Source: Pseudomonadota bacterium (GTDB taxonomy: Bacteria; Pseudomonadota; Alphaproteobacteria; Sphingomonadales; Sphingomonadaceae). Taken from it: a stretch of 21,861 nucleotides of DNA. A program made the translations under genes and the position numbers. The notes under the pieces were generated by a model. It worked only from the letters and a program-made list of their open reading frames with translations, searched no databases and had not been told where the DNA came from. How positions within the stretch are numbered: the first letter of the stretch is position 1; every line of letters begins with the position of its first letter. The stretch lies in NCBI GenBank assembly GCA_023424095.1, contig JAFAEG010000066.1:1-21861 (forward strand), written 5' to 3'. Below are positions 1 through 8,416 of this stretch, piece by piece.

Positions 1-19
1 ACGCGGGGCTGGAAAGGCA

Positions 20-3000
20 TTACCTCCCCAGCAATCCGCGCGCCTGCCCGGCAATATGCGACAGCATCGCGCCGTTCGGGGTCGGGATCATCCGCGCGCG
101 GTCGACCGTGGCGCGAAATTGCTCGACCCGCGGTGCATGATCGGCGAGCCATTTGGTCACCGCCGCGTCGAGATCGCCCTTGGGCAAGCCCGCGAGGAAG
201 GTCAGGCGCATCTGCTGGAAATCGCGCGCGAGGCTGTTGACCAGCAGGCGTTCCCACGGATCGGCGGGGCTCATATGCGCCGCCAGCGTCTGCGCCCAGT
301 CGAGCCCCAAGGCCTCGCCCAGATGGGTGAAGGCGCTCGTCACCGCGACCTCGTCGTCGCCGCGCCGTTCGGCGAGGTCGACGATACCGATCGCGCCGTC
401 GGTCTTGAACAGGCGGACGACCGACGAGGTCAGCGCCTCGGGCGCGCCTGCGTCGAGCAGTTGCTGCGTCAGCATGTCCCACTGATGCTTGACCGAGGGG
501 CTGAGCAGCCCGTCGACGCTCGCATTGAGGCGGTCGACGCCAGGTTCGAGGCGTGCGACGACCGGCCCCGGCTGCGACAGCGACTGCGTCACGCGCAGCA
601 GGTCGGCCATCTGCGAGGTCATCGCCGACGCCGCCTGGCTGAACAGCGACAGGCGGATGCTTTCGTCGATCTTGGCATCGTCGAGCGCGTCCCAGATCGC
701 GGGCATGTCGAGCAGGCGCTCGACCGCGACGAACGCCGCGGCGATGTCGCCGAGCGCGCAGCCTTCCTCTTCGACCAGTTCGAACGGATGGACGATGCCC
801 ATGCGGTTGATGATGCGGTTCGCAATCTTCGTCGCGATGATTTCGCGGCGAAGCTGGTGATCGGCGATCGCCTGCCCGAAGTCGCGCTGCATCTCATCGG
901 GGAAGGCGGCGGCAAGGTCGCTCGCCAGCGCCGGATCGTTCGGCAAGTCGCTATGCTCGATCGCGTCCTGCAGCGCGAGCTTCGCGGTCGACAGCAGCAC
1001 CGCAAGCTCGGGACGCGTCAGCCCGCGGCCTTCGGCGGCGCGGCGGAGCAGTTCGTCGTTCGCGGCAAGCCCCTCGACCTTGCGGTCGAGCCGGCCTGAT
1101 GCTTCGAACGTTTCCATGATCCGCACCAGCGACGGCACCGCCGCCGATCCGCCCTTTTCGGCGATCGACAGCGCGAGCGCCTGCAGGCGGTTATCCTCGA
1201 GCACCAGTTCCGACACATTGTCGGTCATGCGCACGAGCAGCGCGTCGCGGTCGTCCTGGCTCAGGCGGCCTTCGGCCATCTCGCGGTTCAATGCGATCTT
1301 GATGTTGACCTCATTGTCCGAACAGTCGACGCCCGCGCTATTGTCGATGAAGTCGGTGTTGATCCGGCCGCCCTTGGCCGAAAAGGCGATGCGCGCGGCC
1401 TGCGTGGTGCCAAGGTTCGCACCCTCGCCCACCGCCTTGACGCGCAGATCCTCGGCGTCGACGCGCAGCGCGTCGTTCGCGGGATCGCCAACCTCGGCAT
1501 TATTCTGGCTCGCAGCCTTCACATAGGTGCCGATGCCGCCGAACCACAGCAGGTCGGCGGGCGCCTTCAGGATCGCCGAGATCAGCGAGCCGGGGTCGAT
1601 TTCGGACACCGACAGGCTCAGCATCGCCTGCACTTCGGGGGAGAGCGGAATGCTCTTCTGGCTGCGCGGGAAGATGCCGCCGCCCTTCGAGATCAGCTTC
1701 TCGTTATAATCCGCCCAGCTCGAGCGCGGCAGGTTGAACATCCGCTCGCGCTCCTTCCAGCTCTTCGCCGGATCGGGATCGGGGTCGAGGAAGATGTGGC
1801 GGTGGTCGAAGGCCGCGGTGAGCTTGATCGCCTTCGACAACAGCATGCCGTTGCCGAACACGTCGCCCGACATGTCGCCGCAGCCGACGACGCGGATCGT
1901 GTCGGTCTGCACATCGACGCCCATTTCGGCGAAGTGGCGCCGGACCGACAGCCATGCGCCCTTGGCGGTGATGCCCATCGCCTTATGGTCATAACCCTTC
2001 GACCCGCCGCTCGCGAACGCGTCGCCAAGCCAGAAGTCGCGCTCCATCGCGAGCGCATTGGCGACGTCGGAGAAGGTGGCGGTGCCCTTGTCGGCGGCGA
2101 CGACGAAATAGGGATCGTCGCCGTCATGGATCGCGACGCGATCGGGGTGGACCACCTCGCCATTGACCAGATTGTCGGTCACCGAGAGCAAGGAGCGGAT
2201 GAAGATGCGGTAGCTTTCCGTGCCTTCCGCCAGCCAGGCATCGCGGTCGGTCGCGGGATTGGGCAGCTGCTTGGCGTAGAAGCCGCCCTTCGCGCCGGTC
2301 GGCACGATCACGGCATTCTTCACCAATTGCGCCTTCATCAGGCCGAGGATTTCGGTGCGGAAATCGTCGCGCCGGTCGGACCAGCGCAGGCCGCCGCGGG
2401 CGACCGGGCCGCCGCGCAGGTGGATGCCCTCGACGCGGGGGCTGTAGACCCAGATTTCGCGCCACGGCCGCGGTGCCGGCAGGTTTGGCACCCGCGCCGA
2501 TTCCAGCTTGAAGGCGAGCGCTTCGGCGGCTGCGGCCGAGAAAGCGTTGGTGCGCAAGGTGGCGCCAATGACGCCGCGGAACAGGCGCAGGATGCGGTCC
2601 TCGTCGATCGCCGCGACCTTCGCCAGATGCTCGTCAATATGCGCCTGGGCGGCGGCAATGCCCTCGTCGCGGGCGGCGAGGCCCGGCTCGTGCATGGCGT
2701 TGAACAGGTTGATCAGGCAGCGGGTGACGTCCGGCGCCTTGCGCAGCGCATCGACGACCGTGATCATCGAGTAAGACAGGCCGGTCTGGCGCAGATAGCG
2801 GAACCAGGCGCGCAGCAGCACGACGTCGCGCGGCTTCAGGCCGATCGTCACGATCAGCTGGTTGAAGACGTCATTTTCGGACTGGCCCTCGAGCACGTCG
2901 GCGACGACCTGTTCGATGATCTCCGCGCTCGCCAGCAACGGCCCGCGCGAGGCGCCGCCCGTTTCCAGCACGAATTCGTGGATGTGGGTGTCATCCTCGC

Positions 3001-4690
3001 TCGCCCCGCCCGCGCCGCCGGCGCTATTGAGCCGGGTCGGCGTCTCCTTCAGCACGTGGAAGCCGAAATTCTCGAGCACTGGCACCACGTCGGACAATTT
3101 CACCAGCCCGTGCGAGCGGTAGATCTTCATCCGCAGCCGGTCGTCGGGATCGGCCGGCAATTCGTACAGCCGGACCGAGCGCTGCTCGGGATTGTCGAGC
3201 CGGTCGAGCCGGACGATGTCGAGCGCGGCATCCTCGATCGGATAACGCGAGCGGTAGGGCGCCGGGAAACTCGGCGCGAGCGCCATGGCCAGGCGGGCGG
3301 CGCGGGCCGTGCCGACAAGGTGGCCGAGCGCTTCTTCGACATTCGGCTCCCAGCCGCGGATCATCGCGTCCAGCTTGCGGTCCAGGGCGGCGCTGTCCGG
3401 CGCGCCGCGCTTCGGATCGATCACAAGGGTGTAGCGGACCAGGGCGATGTCCCCGTCGCCCAGCGCGACAGACCAGCTCGTTTCCTTGGCGCCGGCTTCG
3501 GCCGCGATCATCGCGCCGATATCGACGCGGCGGCGGGTGGTCAGCTCGTCGCGCGGCAGCCAGACGAAGGCGAACAAATGACCCTTCAGGGTCGAGCGGA
3601 CCAGCAACAGCGTCGAGCGCGGCCGATCGGCCAGCGACATGGCGGTCAGCACCAGTTCGCGGACGCAATCCTTGTCGAGGTTGATCAAGAGGTCGTGCGG
3701 CAGCGCGCTGATCGCGTGGCGCAGCGCCTTGCCGCTATGACCGTTCGGGTCGAAGCCGAGATCGCGTTCCAGCTCATCGAGATGGCGGCGCAGCAGCGGC
3801 ACGTCCTCGACCGGCGCGCCGAGCGCCTGGCTGGTCCACAGGCCGGCATGGACGCCGATCGCATTGATCTCGCCATTTTCGCGGATCGGCACGGCGATCA
3901 GATCCAGCGGCACGCGGCGGTGCACGGTCGATTTGCGCTCGGCCTTGGCGACCAAAGGCACCTGCCCGCCCTTGCGGAAATAATTGATCGCGCTTTCGCA
4001 GCCGCCTTCCTCGTCCGGCGGGCTGGGCACGCGGAACACGCCCATGCCGCCCGAAGAGGCTTGGCCCGGCCGCTCGACCTCATAGCCGAGCAGGGTCATC
4101 GCGCCCTCGGCGAACCATTCCAGCAAGGCGCGGCCTTCGCCATCATCGACGGCGGCGGCGTCGTCGCGCATCTGCTGCTGCATCGACCGCCAGTCGCCCA
4201 CGGCGGCGCGGACGTCGGCCAGCACCTGATGGAGATCGGCATTGAGGTCGCGGCGGGTGCGGGCGTCGGCGCGATCGACCTCCATGTAGATGATCGATTC
4301 CTTCGCGCCGTCCGGGTCGAAGGTGAGCAATTTGCCGTCGCCGTCGCGCGTCACCTTCACGACCGGGTGCAGCAGACGGTGGATGACGAGGTCGAACTGG
4401 GTCACCGCCGCGGCGACGGAATCGACCAAGAAGGGCATGTCGTCATTGACGATGGCGATCCGCATGCGGCGGTGGCCGACCACGCCGCCGAGCGATTCGA
4501 CCCTGACCAGGGGCGTGTTCGCCGGCCGCTGATCGGCGCATTCCATCACGAAGGATGCGGCGTTCAGGCTTTCCTCGGCGTCGAAGCCCTCGAGCTCGCC
4601 GGGCAAGGCGTTGGTGCGGAGCGTTTCGCTCAACGCGTTGAGAAGGCGCTGGTGAGCGGCGTCTTCCGCTCCCATGCTGTCCGCAGCCAT
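20..4690 (-). CDS. NAD-dependent glutamate dehydrogenase, large (GDH-180 type)
   Basis: Catalyses oxidative deamination of L-glutamate to 2-oxoglutarate and ammonia with NAD+, in the cytoplasm, linking amino-acid catabolism to the TCA cycle. At 1,556 residues it matches the very large bacterial GDH class (Bac_GDH family, about 1,550-1,650 residues) rather than the ~450-residue hexameric enzymes. The N-terminal part contains ACT-like regulatory segments (about residues 60-130 and onward). The catalytic core is recognisable by GGLRWSDRRDDFRTE, then KNAVIVPTGAKGGF with the substrate-binding/catalytic lysine near residue 801, GGIGTY at 1051-1056, and DNSAGVDCSDNEVNIK. The ATG at 4690 has an AGGAG ribosome binding site 7 bases upstream on the minus strand; the stop is TAA. 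The gene is intact. It lies 101 bases downstream of the PAS-protein gene in the same direction and has a weak promoter candidate of its own. The family in general is subject to allosteric control; nothing in this copy shows the effector. Confidence 0.96.
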   Translation of the reverse strand: MAADSMGAEDAAHQRLLNALSETLRTNALPGELEGFDAEESLNAASFVMECADQRPANTPLVRVESLGGVVGHRRMRIAIVNDDMPFLVDSVAAAVTQFDLVIHRLLHPVVKVTRDGDGKLLTFDPDGAKESIIYMEVDRADARTRRDLNADLHQVLADVRAAVGDWRSMQQQMRDDAAAVDDGEGRALLEWFAEGAMTLLGYEVERPGQASSGGMGVFRVPSPPDEEGGCESAINYFRKGGQVPLVAKAERKSTVHRRVPLDLIAVPIRENGEINAIGVHAGLWTSQALGAPVEDVPLLRRHLDELERDLGFDPNGHSGKALRHAISALPHDLLINLDKDCVRELVLTAMSLADRPRSTLLLVRSTLKGHLFAFVWLPRDELTTRRRVDIGAMIAAEAGAKETSWSVALGDGDIALVRYTLVIDPKRGAPDSAALDRKLDAMIRGWEPNVEEALGHLVGTARAARLAMALAPSFPAPYRSRYPIEDAALDIVRLDRLDNPEQRSVRLYELPADPDDRLRMKIYRSHGLVKLSDVVPVLENFGFHVLKETPTRLNSAGGAGGASEDDTHIHEFVLETGGASRGPLLASAEIIEQVVADVLEGQSENDVFNQLIVTIGLKPRDVVLLRAWFRYLRQTGLSYSMITVVDALRKAPDVTRCLINLFNAMHEPGLAARDEGIAAAQAHIDEHLAKVAAIDEDRILRLFRGVIGATLRTNAFSAAAAEALAFKLESARVPNLPAPRPWREIWVYSPRVEGIHLRGGPVARGGLRWSDRRDDFRTEILGLMKAQLVKNAVIVPTGAKGGFYAKQLPNPATDRDAWLAEGTESYRIFIRSLLSVTDNLVNGEVVHPDRVAIHDGDDPYFVVAADKGTATFSDVANALAMERDFWLGDAFASGGSKGYDHKAMGITAKGAWLSVRRHFAEMGVDVQTDTIRVVGCGDMSGDVFGNGMLLSKAIKLTAAFDHRHIFLDPDPDPAKSWKERERMFNLPRSSWADYNEKLISKGGGIFPRSQKSIPLSPEVQAMLSLSVSEIDPGSLISAILKAPADLLWFGGIGTYVKAASQNNAEVGDPANDALRVDAEDLRVKAVGEGANLGTTQAARIAFSAKGGRINTDFIDNSAGVDCSDNEVNIKIALNREMAEGRLSQDDRDALLVRMTDNVSELVLEDNRLQALALSIAEKGGSAAVPSLVRIMETFEASGRLDRKVEGLAANDELLRRAAEGRGLTRPELAVLLSTAKLALQDAIEHSDLPNDPALASDLAAAFPDEMQRDFGQAIADHQLRREIIATKIANRIINRMGIVHPFELVEEEGCALGDIAAAFVAVERLLDMPAIWDALDDAKIDESIRLSLFSQAASAMTSQMADLLRVTQSLSQPGPVVARLEPGVDRLNASVDGLLSPSVKHQWDMLTQQLLDAGAPEALTSSVVRLFKTDGAIGIVDLAERRGDDEVAVTSAFTHLGEALGLDWAQTLAAHMSPADPWERLLVNSLARDFQQMRLTFLAGLPKGDLDAAVTKWLADHAPRVEQFRATVDRARMIPTPNGAMLSHIAGQARGLLGR

Positions 4691-4732
4691 GCATCCGCTC
4701 CTGGTAAAGTCCCGGCGCAGTTGAGCGTCCGG

Positions 4733-4775
4733 CCTATACGCAGAGCCTATAGCCCCGCCGTCACCGGCCCTTCAA
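4733..4775 (-). promoter_or_regulatory. Candidate sigma-70-like promoter for the glutamate dehydrogenase gene
   Basis: On the minus strand a TTGAAG hexamer (4775-4770) is followed after 18 bases by TATAGG (4751-4746), with a second TATAGG at 4738-4733. The TTGAAG hexamer forms the loop of a perfect 6-bp CCGGCC/GGCCGG hairpin (4764-4781), which has no T-tract and so makes a poor terminator. The gap between the PAS gene and this one is just long enough for an independent promoter. Match quality is moderate and alphaproteobacterial promoters are degenerate, so this is tentative. Confidence 0.3.
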
Positions 4776-4791
4776 GGCCGGGAAGGCGCTG

Positions 4792-6123
4792 TCAGTTCTG
4801 GATTGCGGCCTTGCCGATGGCGGCGTCGATCAGGCGTGCGTCGGTCAGTGCCGGGGCGACGATGGAAACGCGGCCATCGCCTTCGCTGCGGGCAACCAGC
4901 AGCACGAATTCGCCCGCGGGACCGGCGGCCAGATCCTCCAGCGTGGCGATCGGCGGGGCATGGCGCAGCGCCTCGCGGCGGACCGCGGCCTGATCCGGTT
5001 TCGCTGCCGGACGGCGCGCGGCGCGCTCCTCGGCGACGATGGCCTTCAGGCCGCCCTTATGGCTTTCCAGCGTCGCGCCGAACGCGCCGACGCCAAGGCC
5101 GGTGCGCTGCGCCCAGCTCAGCGCCGCCGCAAATTCGGTGAGGCGGCTTTTGTCATAATCCACCCCGAAGACGAGCTTCACGATCGCCGTCATCGGCGCT
5201 CGGGCCTGCACCTTCAGTTCGGCATCTTCGAGCAATTCGGCATATTCGTCCGGCCGCGCATCGGCGACGCAGGCGAAGTCATAGGCCAGGCCGAGCGCGC
5301 GATAGAGGGCGGCACGGCTGCGATGATCGGCGCCGCGGGCGATTTCCGCGCCCTGGCGGGCCTGCTCCAGCCGGTCGGCCAGCCCGGCATCGTCGGGCAG
5401 GGGATCGAGTTCGTCGCCATTGGCGCTCTCGTCCGGCCACAGGCTGAGGGTGCGATTGTCGGCCTGGGCGCGCGGTTCGGGCTCGGCTTCGTCCAGCTCG
5501 GCATTCGGGCCGTCGGCCCAGACCGGCAGGCCGCCGGCAGCGGGCGCGGCGGACAGCGCGCGATCGACCGCGCTCGACAGCGCCGCAGTCGCTTCGCTGT
5601 CGGCCAGCTGCTTCCAGTTGATCACGCCGTAGATGAAGTCGATTGTCTCGCCGTCGGTCGACAGCGGCATGAGGATGCCGCGGTAGAGCGTGTTGACGCC
5701 GCGATCGCTCATGAACTCGGCCTCGAAGCCGATCGGCGCGCGGTTGGCGATGATCTGCAGATAATGGTCGGTCAGCCGTGACAGCAGGGAGCCGCTCGGC
5801 ACCTGGCTGATCCGGGTGGTGGCACTGTCCAGATCGCATTCGGCGCGCAAGGCGGGGCCGAGATAGGCGATGTTGGGATCGTCGGGATCGCTGGTGAAAT
5901 CGAGCAGCACGCTGTGCGGGCCGAAATCGCCGATCCGCTCGGGCTGCAGATCCTCGACGGAAGGATAGGAACGGCCACCCAGCAGGGAGACCCAATAATT
6001 GTAGGCGCGGACGTGCATGCGCCGCTCGTCGACGCCGATTTCCGGCGGCCGCTCGATCGCCGGCTCGTCCTCGGCGGTCGCCGCCCAGGCCGCATCCTCG
6101 TCAAACACGCGATAGCTGTCCAT
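4792..6123 (-). CDS. PAS domain protein (PAS_5 type) with unassigned C-terminal region
   Basis: A 443-residue soluble protein with no signal peptide or membrane segment. Residues about 30-190 resemble the alphaproteobacterial PAS_5 family: a helix with MHVRAYNYW, then GGRSYPSVEDLQPERIGDF, a central part with TDHYLQIIANRAP and a closing YGVINWK strand. Such domains usually sense a small ligand or mediate protein contacts; the ligand is unknown. An acidic, proline-containing linker (about 190-245) leads to a mostly helical region (about 245-375) containing RSRAALYRALGLAYDFAC and MTAIVKLVFGVDYDKSRLTE, which I cannot assign. A shorter alanine-rich tail follows. No kinase, GGDEF, EAL or HTH output domain is visible, so the protein may act by protein-protein contact. 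The ATG at 6123 has AGGA 7 bases upstream. It lies between a DsbD-like gene (85-base gap) and the glutamate dehydrogenase, all in one direction, which may be co-transcription rather than a shared function. Confidence 0.85.
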   Translation of the reverse strand: MDSYRVFDEDAAWAATAEDEPAIERPPEIGVDERRMHVRAYNYWVSLLGGRSYPSVEDLQPERIGDFGPHSVLLDFTSDPDDPNIAYLGPALRAECDLDSATTRISQVPSGSLLSRLTDHYLQIIANRAPIGFEAEFMSDRGVNTLYRGILMPLSTDGETIDFIYGVINWKQLADSEATAALSSAVDRALSAAPAAGGLPVWADGPNAELDEAEPEPRAQADNRTLSLWPDESANGDELDPLPDDAGLADRLEQARQGAEIARGADHRSRAALYRALGLAYDFACVADARPDEYAELLEDAELKVQARAPMTAIVKLVFGVDYDKSRLTEFAAALSWAQRTGLGVGAFGATLESHKGGLKAIVAEERAARRPAAKPDQAAVRREALRHAPPIATLEDLAAGPAGEFVLLVARSEGDGRVSIVAPALTDARLIDAAIGKAAIQN

Positions 6124-6208
6124 CTGTTCCTGGCGTCCCGGCCACTGTTATCGCCAGCCGGAGTGCCTCAGCGCGGTTGAGATATGGTTAAGCTCGCGTC
6201 CGGAAACC

Positions 6209-8206
6209 TTAACCAGCCAGAGCGGCCAGTTCCTCGGCACTCAGCATTTGCGGCAGAATGCGCGGCTCCTGGCCGGGTGCGTAATAGAGGTAGAGCGGCA
6301 CGCCGAGTCGCCCGTGCCGCTCCAGGAAGCGGCCGATCGCGGCGTCGCCCATCGTCCAGTCGCCCTCCAGCACCGCGACATTCTTCGCCGCGAAGGCGTC
6401 GGCGACCGCCTGGCTCGCCATCGCGCCATTCTCATTGACCTTGCAGGTGATGCACCAGTCGGCGGTGAAATAGAGGAAGACCGGGCGGTTCTCGGCCCGC
6501 AGCTGGGCGAGCCGGCTTTCCGAGAAAGGCTCGGCGTTGAGCGCCCCGGCCGAGACGCCCGGCGCCGCCGGCCGAAGCAAGGCGAAAGGTGCGGCGACGG
6601 CAATGAGCAGCAAGGCGACCGCCGCCAGGCGCTGGCGCTGGATCAGCCACAGGCCGATGCCGAGCACGATCGCTCCGCCCAGGCCCAAGGCGAGGCCACT
6701 CATCCCGGTCTGCCGCCACAGCACCCAGAGCAGGGCCAAAGCGGTCAGGAACATCGGCACCGACAGGATGCGCTGCAGCCGCGCCATCCACGGGCCGGGC
6801 TTCGGCAGCATCCGGCGCAATGCGGGGATGAAGGCGAGCAGCAGGAAGGGCAGAGCGAGGCCCAGCCCCAGCCCGCCAAACACGATCAGCGAGCCGGCGG
6901 CGGGCAGCACGATCGTCGCCCCGAAGGCGGCGGCCATGAAAGGCCCGGTGCAGGGGGTAGCGACGAAGGCCGCCAGCGCGCCGGTGCCGAAGGCGCTCGC
7001 CGTGCCGCCCTTGCTCTCGACGCTCAGCCCCGGCAGCCGGAAGAGCCCGGCCAGATTGAGCGCGATCGCGGTGACGAGGAGCAACAGGACCAGGACGACG
7101 CGCGGCTCCTGCAACTGGAAGGCCCAGCCCGCCGCCGCGCCGCTCGCCCGCAGCACCAGCAGGATGCCGCCGAGCGCCAGACAGGTCGCGATCACCCCGG
7201 CGGCATAGCCCAGCGCCTCGCGCCGCGCCGCTTTGGGGTCGCCGCCTGTCTTGGCCAGGCTCAACGCCTTCAGGCTGAGGATCGGGAAGACGCAGGGCAT
7301 GACGTTCAGGATGAGCCCGCCCAGGATCGCCCCGAGCAAGGCGAGCAAAAGGGTCCAGGCATCGCCCTGCGCACCGATCGGATCGCCCGGCGCCGGCACG
7401 TCGCCCGGCCGGGCGGTGAAGGTCAGGCCCTGCCCCTCGCCGGTGCGCAGCAGGCCCTCGATCTGGCCGATCCGCTCCGCCCCCTGCGCCGCGTCCGTCT
7501 CGACGATCAGGGCATCGCCATTGCGGCTCGCCGACTGGGCGGCGGCGTGATTGAGGATGCCCGCCTCGGCGGGGAACAGATAGGCTTCGGGAATGGCGAC
7601 ATCGGCCGGCATCGGCAAAGCGATGCGGATTCGGCCATTTTCGAGGCTGAACGTGCCGTCGACGCCCAGCGGCCGGGGGAGCTTGGCCCGCCACGCGTCG
7701 AACCGCGCCCGCTCTGCCGCCGCGACGGCACCGTCGCCGGCAACCAGCTCGAGCGCCAGCTCCGCCCGTTCGGGCACGCAGATCCGGTCGGTACAGGCGA
7801 GATAATCGATCCGCGCCCGCACCGGCAGCCGCGTGCCCGCCGCGATCTCGTCCGCCAGCCGAAGCTCGGCCAGCACGGCGTGCGGCCCTTCGAACACATA
7901 GTTCATCAGGCCCGAAATGGTCAGCGTGTGCGGCACCGGAAAACGCAGCGCCCCGGCGGTCACGCCCTCGGGCAGTGACCATTCCACCCGCATCGGCTGG
8001 CCGGCATCGCCGGGATTGAGCCAATAGCCATGCCAGCCCGGCTGCGGCGTGAAGGAGAAAGCGACTGTGACGCTTTGGCCCGGTGCAGGCGCCGGCGCTT
8101 CCGCGACCAGGGTGGAGGCGATGTTGTTGGCACCGCCCGACAACGGCTGCGCGGCCGCGGGGACGGCGAACAGCAGGATCAGCAGGGAAAGCAGGAAGCG
8201 CGACAC
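6209..8206 (-). CDS. DsbD/ScsB-like thiol:disulfide interchange protein
   Basis: Moves reducing equivalents from cytoplasmic thioredoxin across the inner membrane to periplasmic partners. With the GTG start chosen here (665 residues) it has a signal peptide ending near AAAQ and an N-terminal periplasmic domain with a cysteine pair, C138 and C143 (CTDRICVPE). A multi-helix membrane domain follows, with the two expected cysteines C305 (NVMPCVFPIL) and C419 (VATPCTGPFM). The C-terminal thioredoxin-like domain has the motif C585-I-T-C588. All three cysteine pairs of the electron relay are present. The long N-terminal domain resembles the ScsB subgroup as much as classical DsbD. An in-frame ATG at 8260 would add 18 residues before the hydrophobic signal, but it falls inside a repeat cluster. 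The GTG at 8206 puts the signal sequence at the N terminus, though its ribosome binding site is weak; GTG codons at 8233 and 8236 are alternatives. The substrate protein is not identifiable here. Confidence 0.93.
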   Translation of the reverse strand: MSRFLLSLLILLFAVPAAAQPLSGGANNIASTLVAEAPAPAPGQSVTVAFSFTPQPGWHGYWLNPGDAGQPMRVEWSLPEGVTAGALRFPVPHTLTISGLMNYVFEGPHAVLAELRLADEIAAGTRLPVRARIDYLACTDRICVPERAELALELVAGDGAVAAAERARFDAWRAKLPRPLGVDGTFSLENGRIRIALPMPADVAIPEAYLFPAEAGILNHAAAQSASRNGDALIVETDAAQGAERIGQIEGLLRTGEGQGLTFTARPGDVPAPGDPIGAQGDAWTLLLALLGAILGGLILNVMPCVFPILSLKALSLAKTGGDPKAARREALGYAAGVIATCLALGGILLVLRASGAAAGWAFQLQEPRVVLVLLLLVTAIALNLAGLFRLPGLSVESKGGTASAFGTGALAAFVATPCTGPFMAAAFGATIVLPAAGSLIVFGGLGLGLALPFLLLAFIPALRRMLPKPGPWMARLQRILSVPMFLTALALLWVLWRQTGMSGLALGLGGAIVLGIGLWLIQRQRLAAVALLLIAVAAPFALLRPAAPGVSAGALNAEPFSESRLAQLRAENRPVFLYFTADWCITCKVNENGAMASQAVADAFAAKNVAVLEGDWTMGDAAIGRFLERHGRLGVPLYLYYAPGQEPRILPQMLSAEELAALAG

Positions 8207-8242
8207 GGCGGCTCTATAGCAGCCAATGCCCACCACAGAGCA

Positions 8243-8378
8243 ACGTCGCCCTGAACTCATACCAATGTCACCCTCAAATCAAACCGACGTCACCCTGAAC
8301 TCGTTTCAGGGTCCATCCATTCACAGCACCTTCGGTCCGGGCGGAGGGATGGATGCTGAAACAAGTTCAGCATGACGG
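8243..8378. repeat. REP-like palindromic repeat cluster with 22-bp periodicity
   Basis: Three related units begin at 8243, 8265 and 8287, exactly 22 bp apart, sharing a core like GTCACCCTGAACTC (the middle unit is the most diverged). The third unit forms a hairpin, CCCTGAA/TTCAGGG, within 8293-8311. An inverted copy at about 8349-8378 contains the hairpin TGCTGAA-ACAAG-TTCAGCA and pairs with the third unit over more than 30 bases, around a spacer of about 27 bases. The cluster fills most of the gap between the 5' end of the DsbD-like gene and the 3' end of the beta-helix gene. It resembles REP/BIME-type elements that I associate with sphingomonads. There is no ORF. Confidence 0.75.
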
Positions 8379-8416
8379 TTCTGGTGGTTGTGGCTGTGGC
8401 GACCGTGGTGGCGGGC

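Noticed and set aside
4764..4781. Hairpin CCGGCC/GGCCGG as a terminator after the PAS-protein gene.
   Set aside because: The stem is only 6 bp and no T-run follows on the minus strand.
1796..4993. A 1,065-codon open frame on the plus strand opposite the glutamate dehydrogenase gene.
   Set aside because: It is antisense to a gene with clear family motifs; its translation is rich in Arg, His, Gln and Ala without domains, as expected from the codon bias of GC-rich DNA.
6248..7978. A 576-codon open frame on the plus strand opposite the DsbD-like gene.
   Set aside because: Its translation is charged and Gln/Arg-rich with no hydrophobic core, whereas the minus strand encodes a complete thiol:disulfide relay.
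8207..8260. Longer N-terminus for the DsbD-like protein from an ATG at 8260.
   Set aside because: It would put 18 non-hydrophobic residues before the signal sequence and use an ATG inside a repeat cluster; GTG at 8206 is more sensible although not proven.
8243..8378. CRISPR-like array, because repeat units are evenly spaced.
   Set aside because: The units are contiguous degenerate 22-bp repeats without unique spacers, there are only three, and no cas gene is present.
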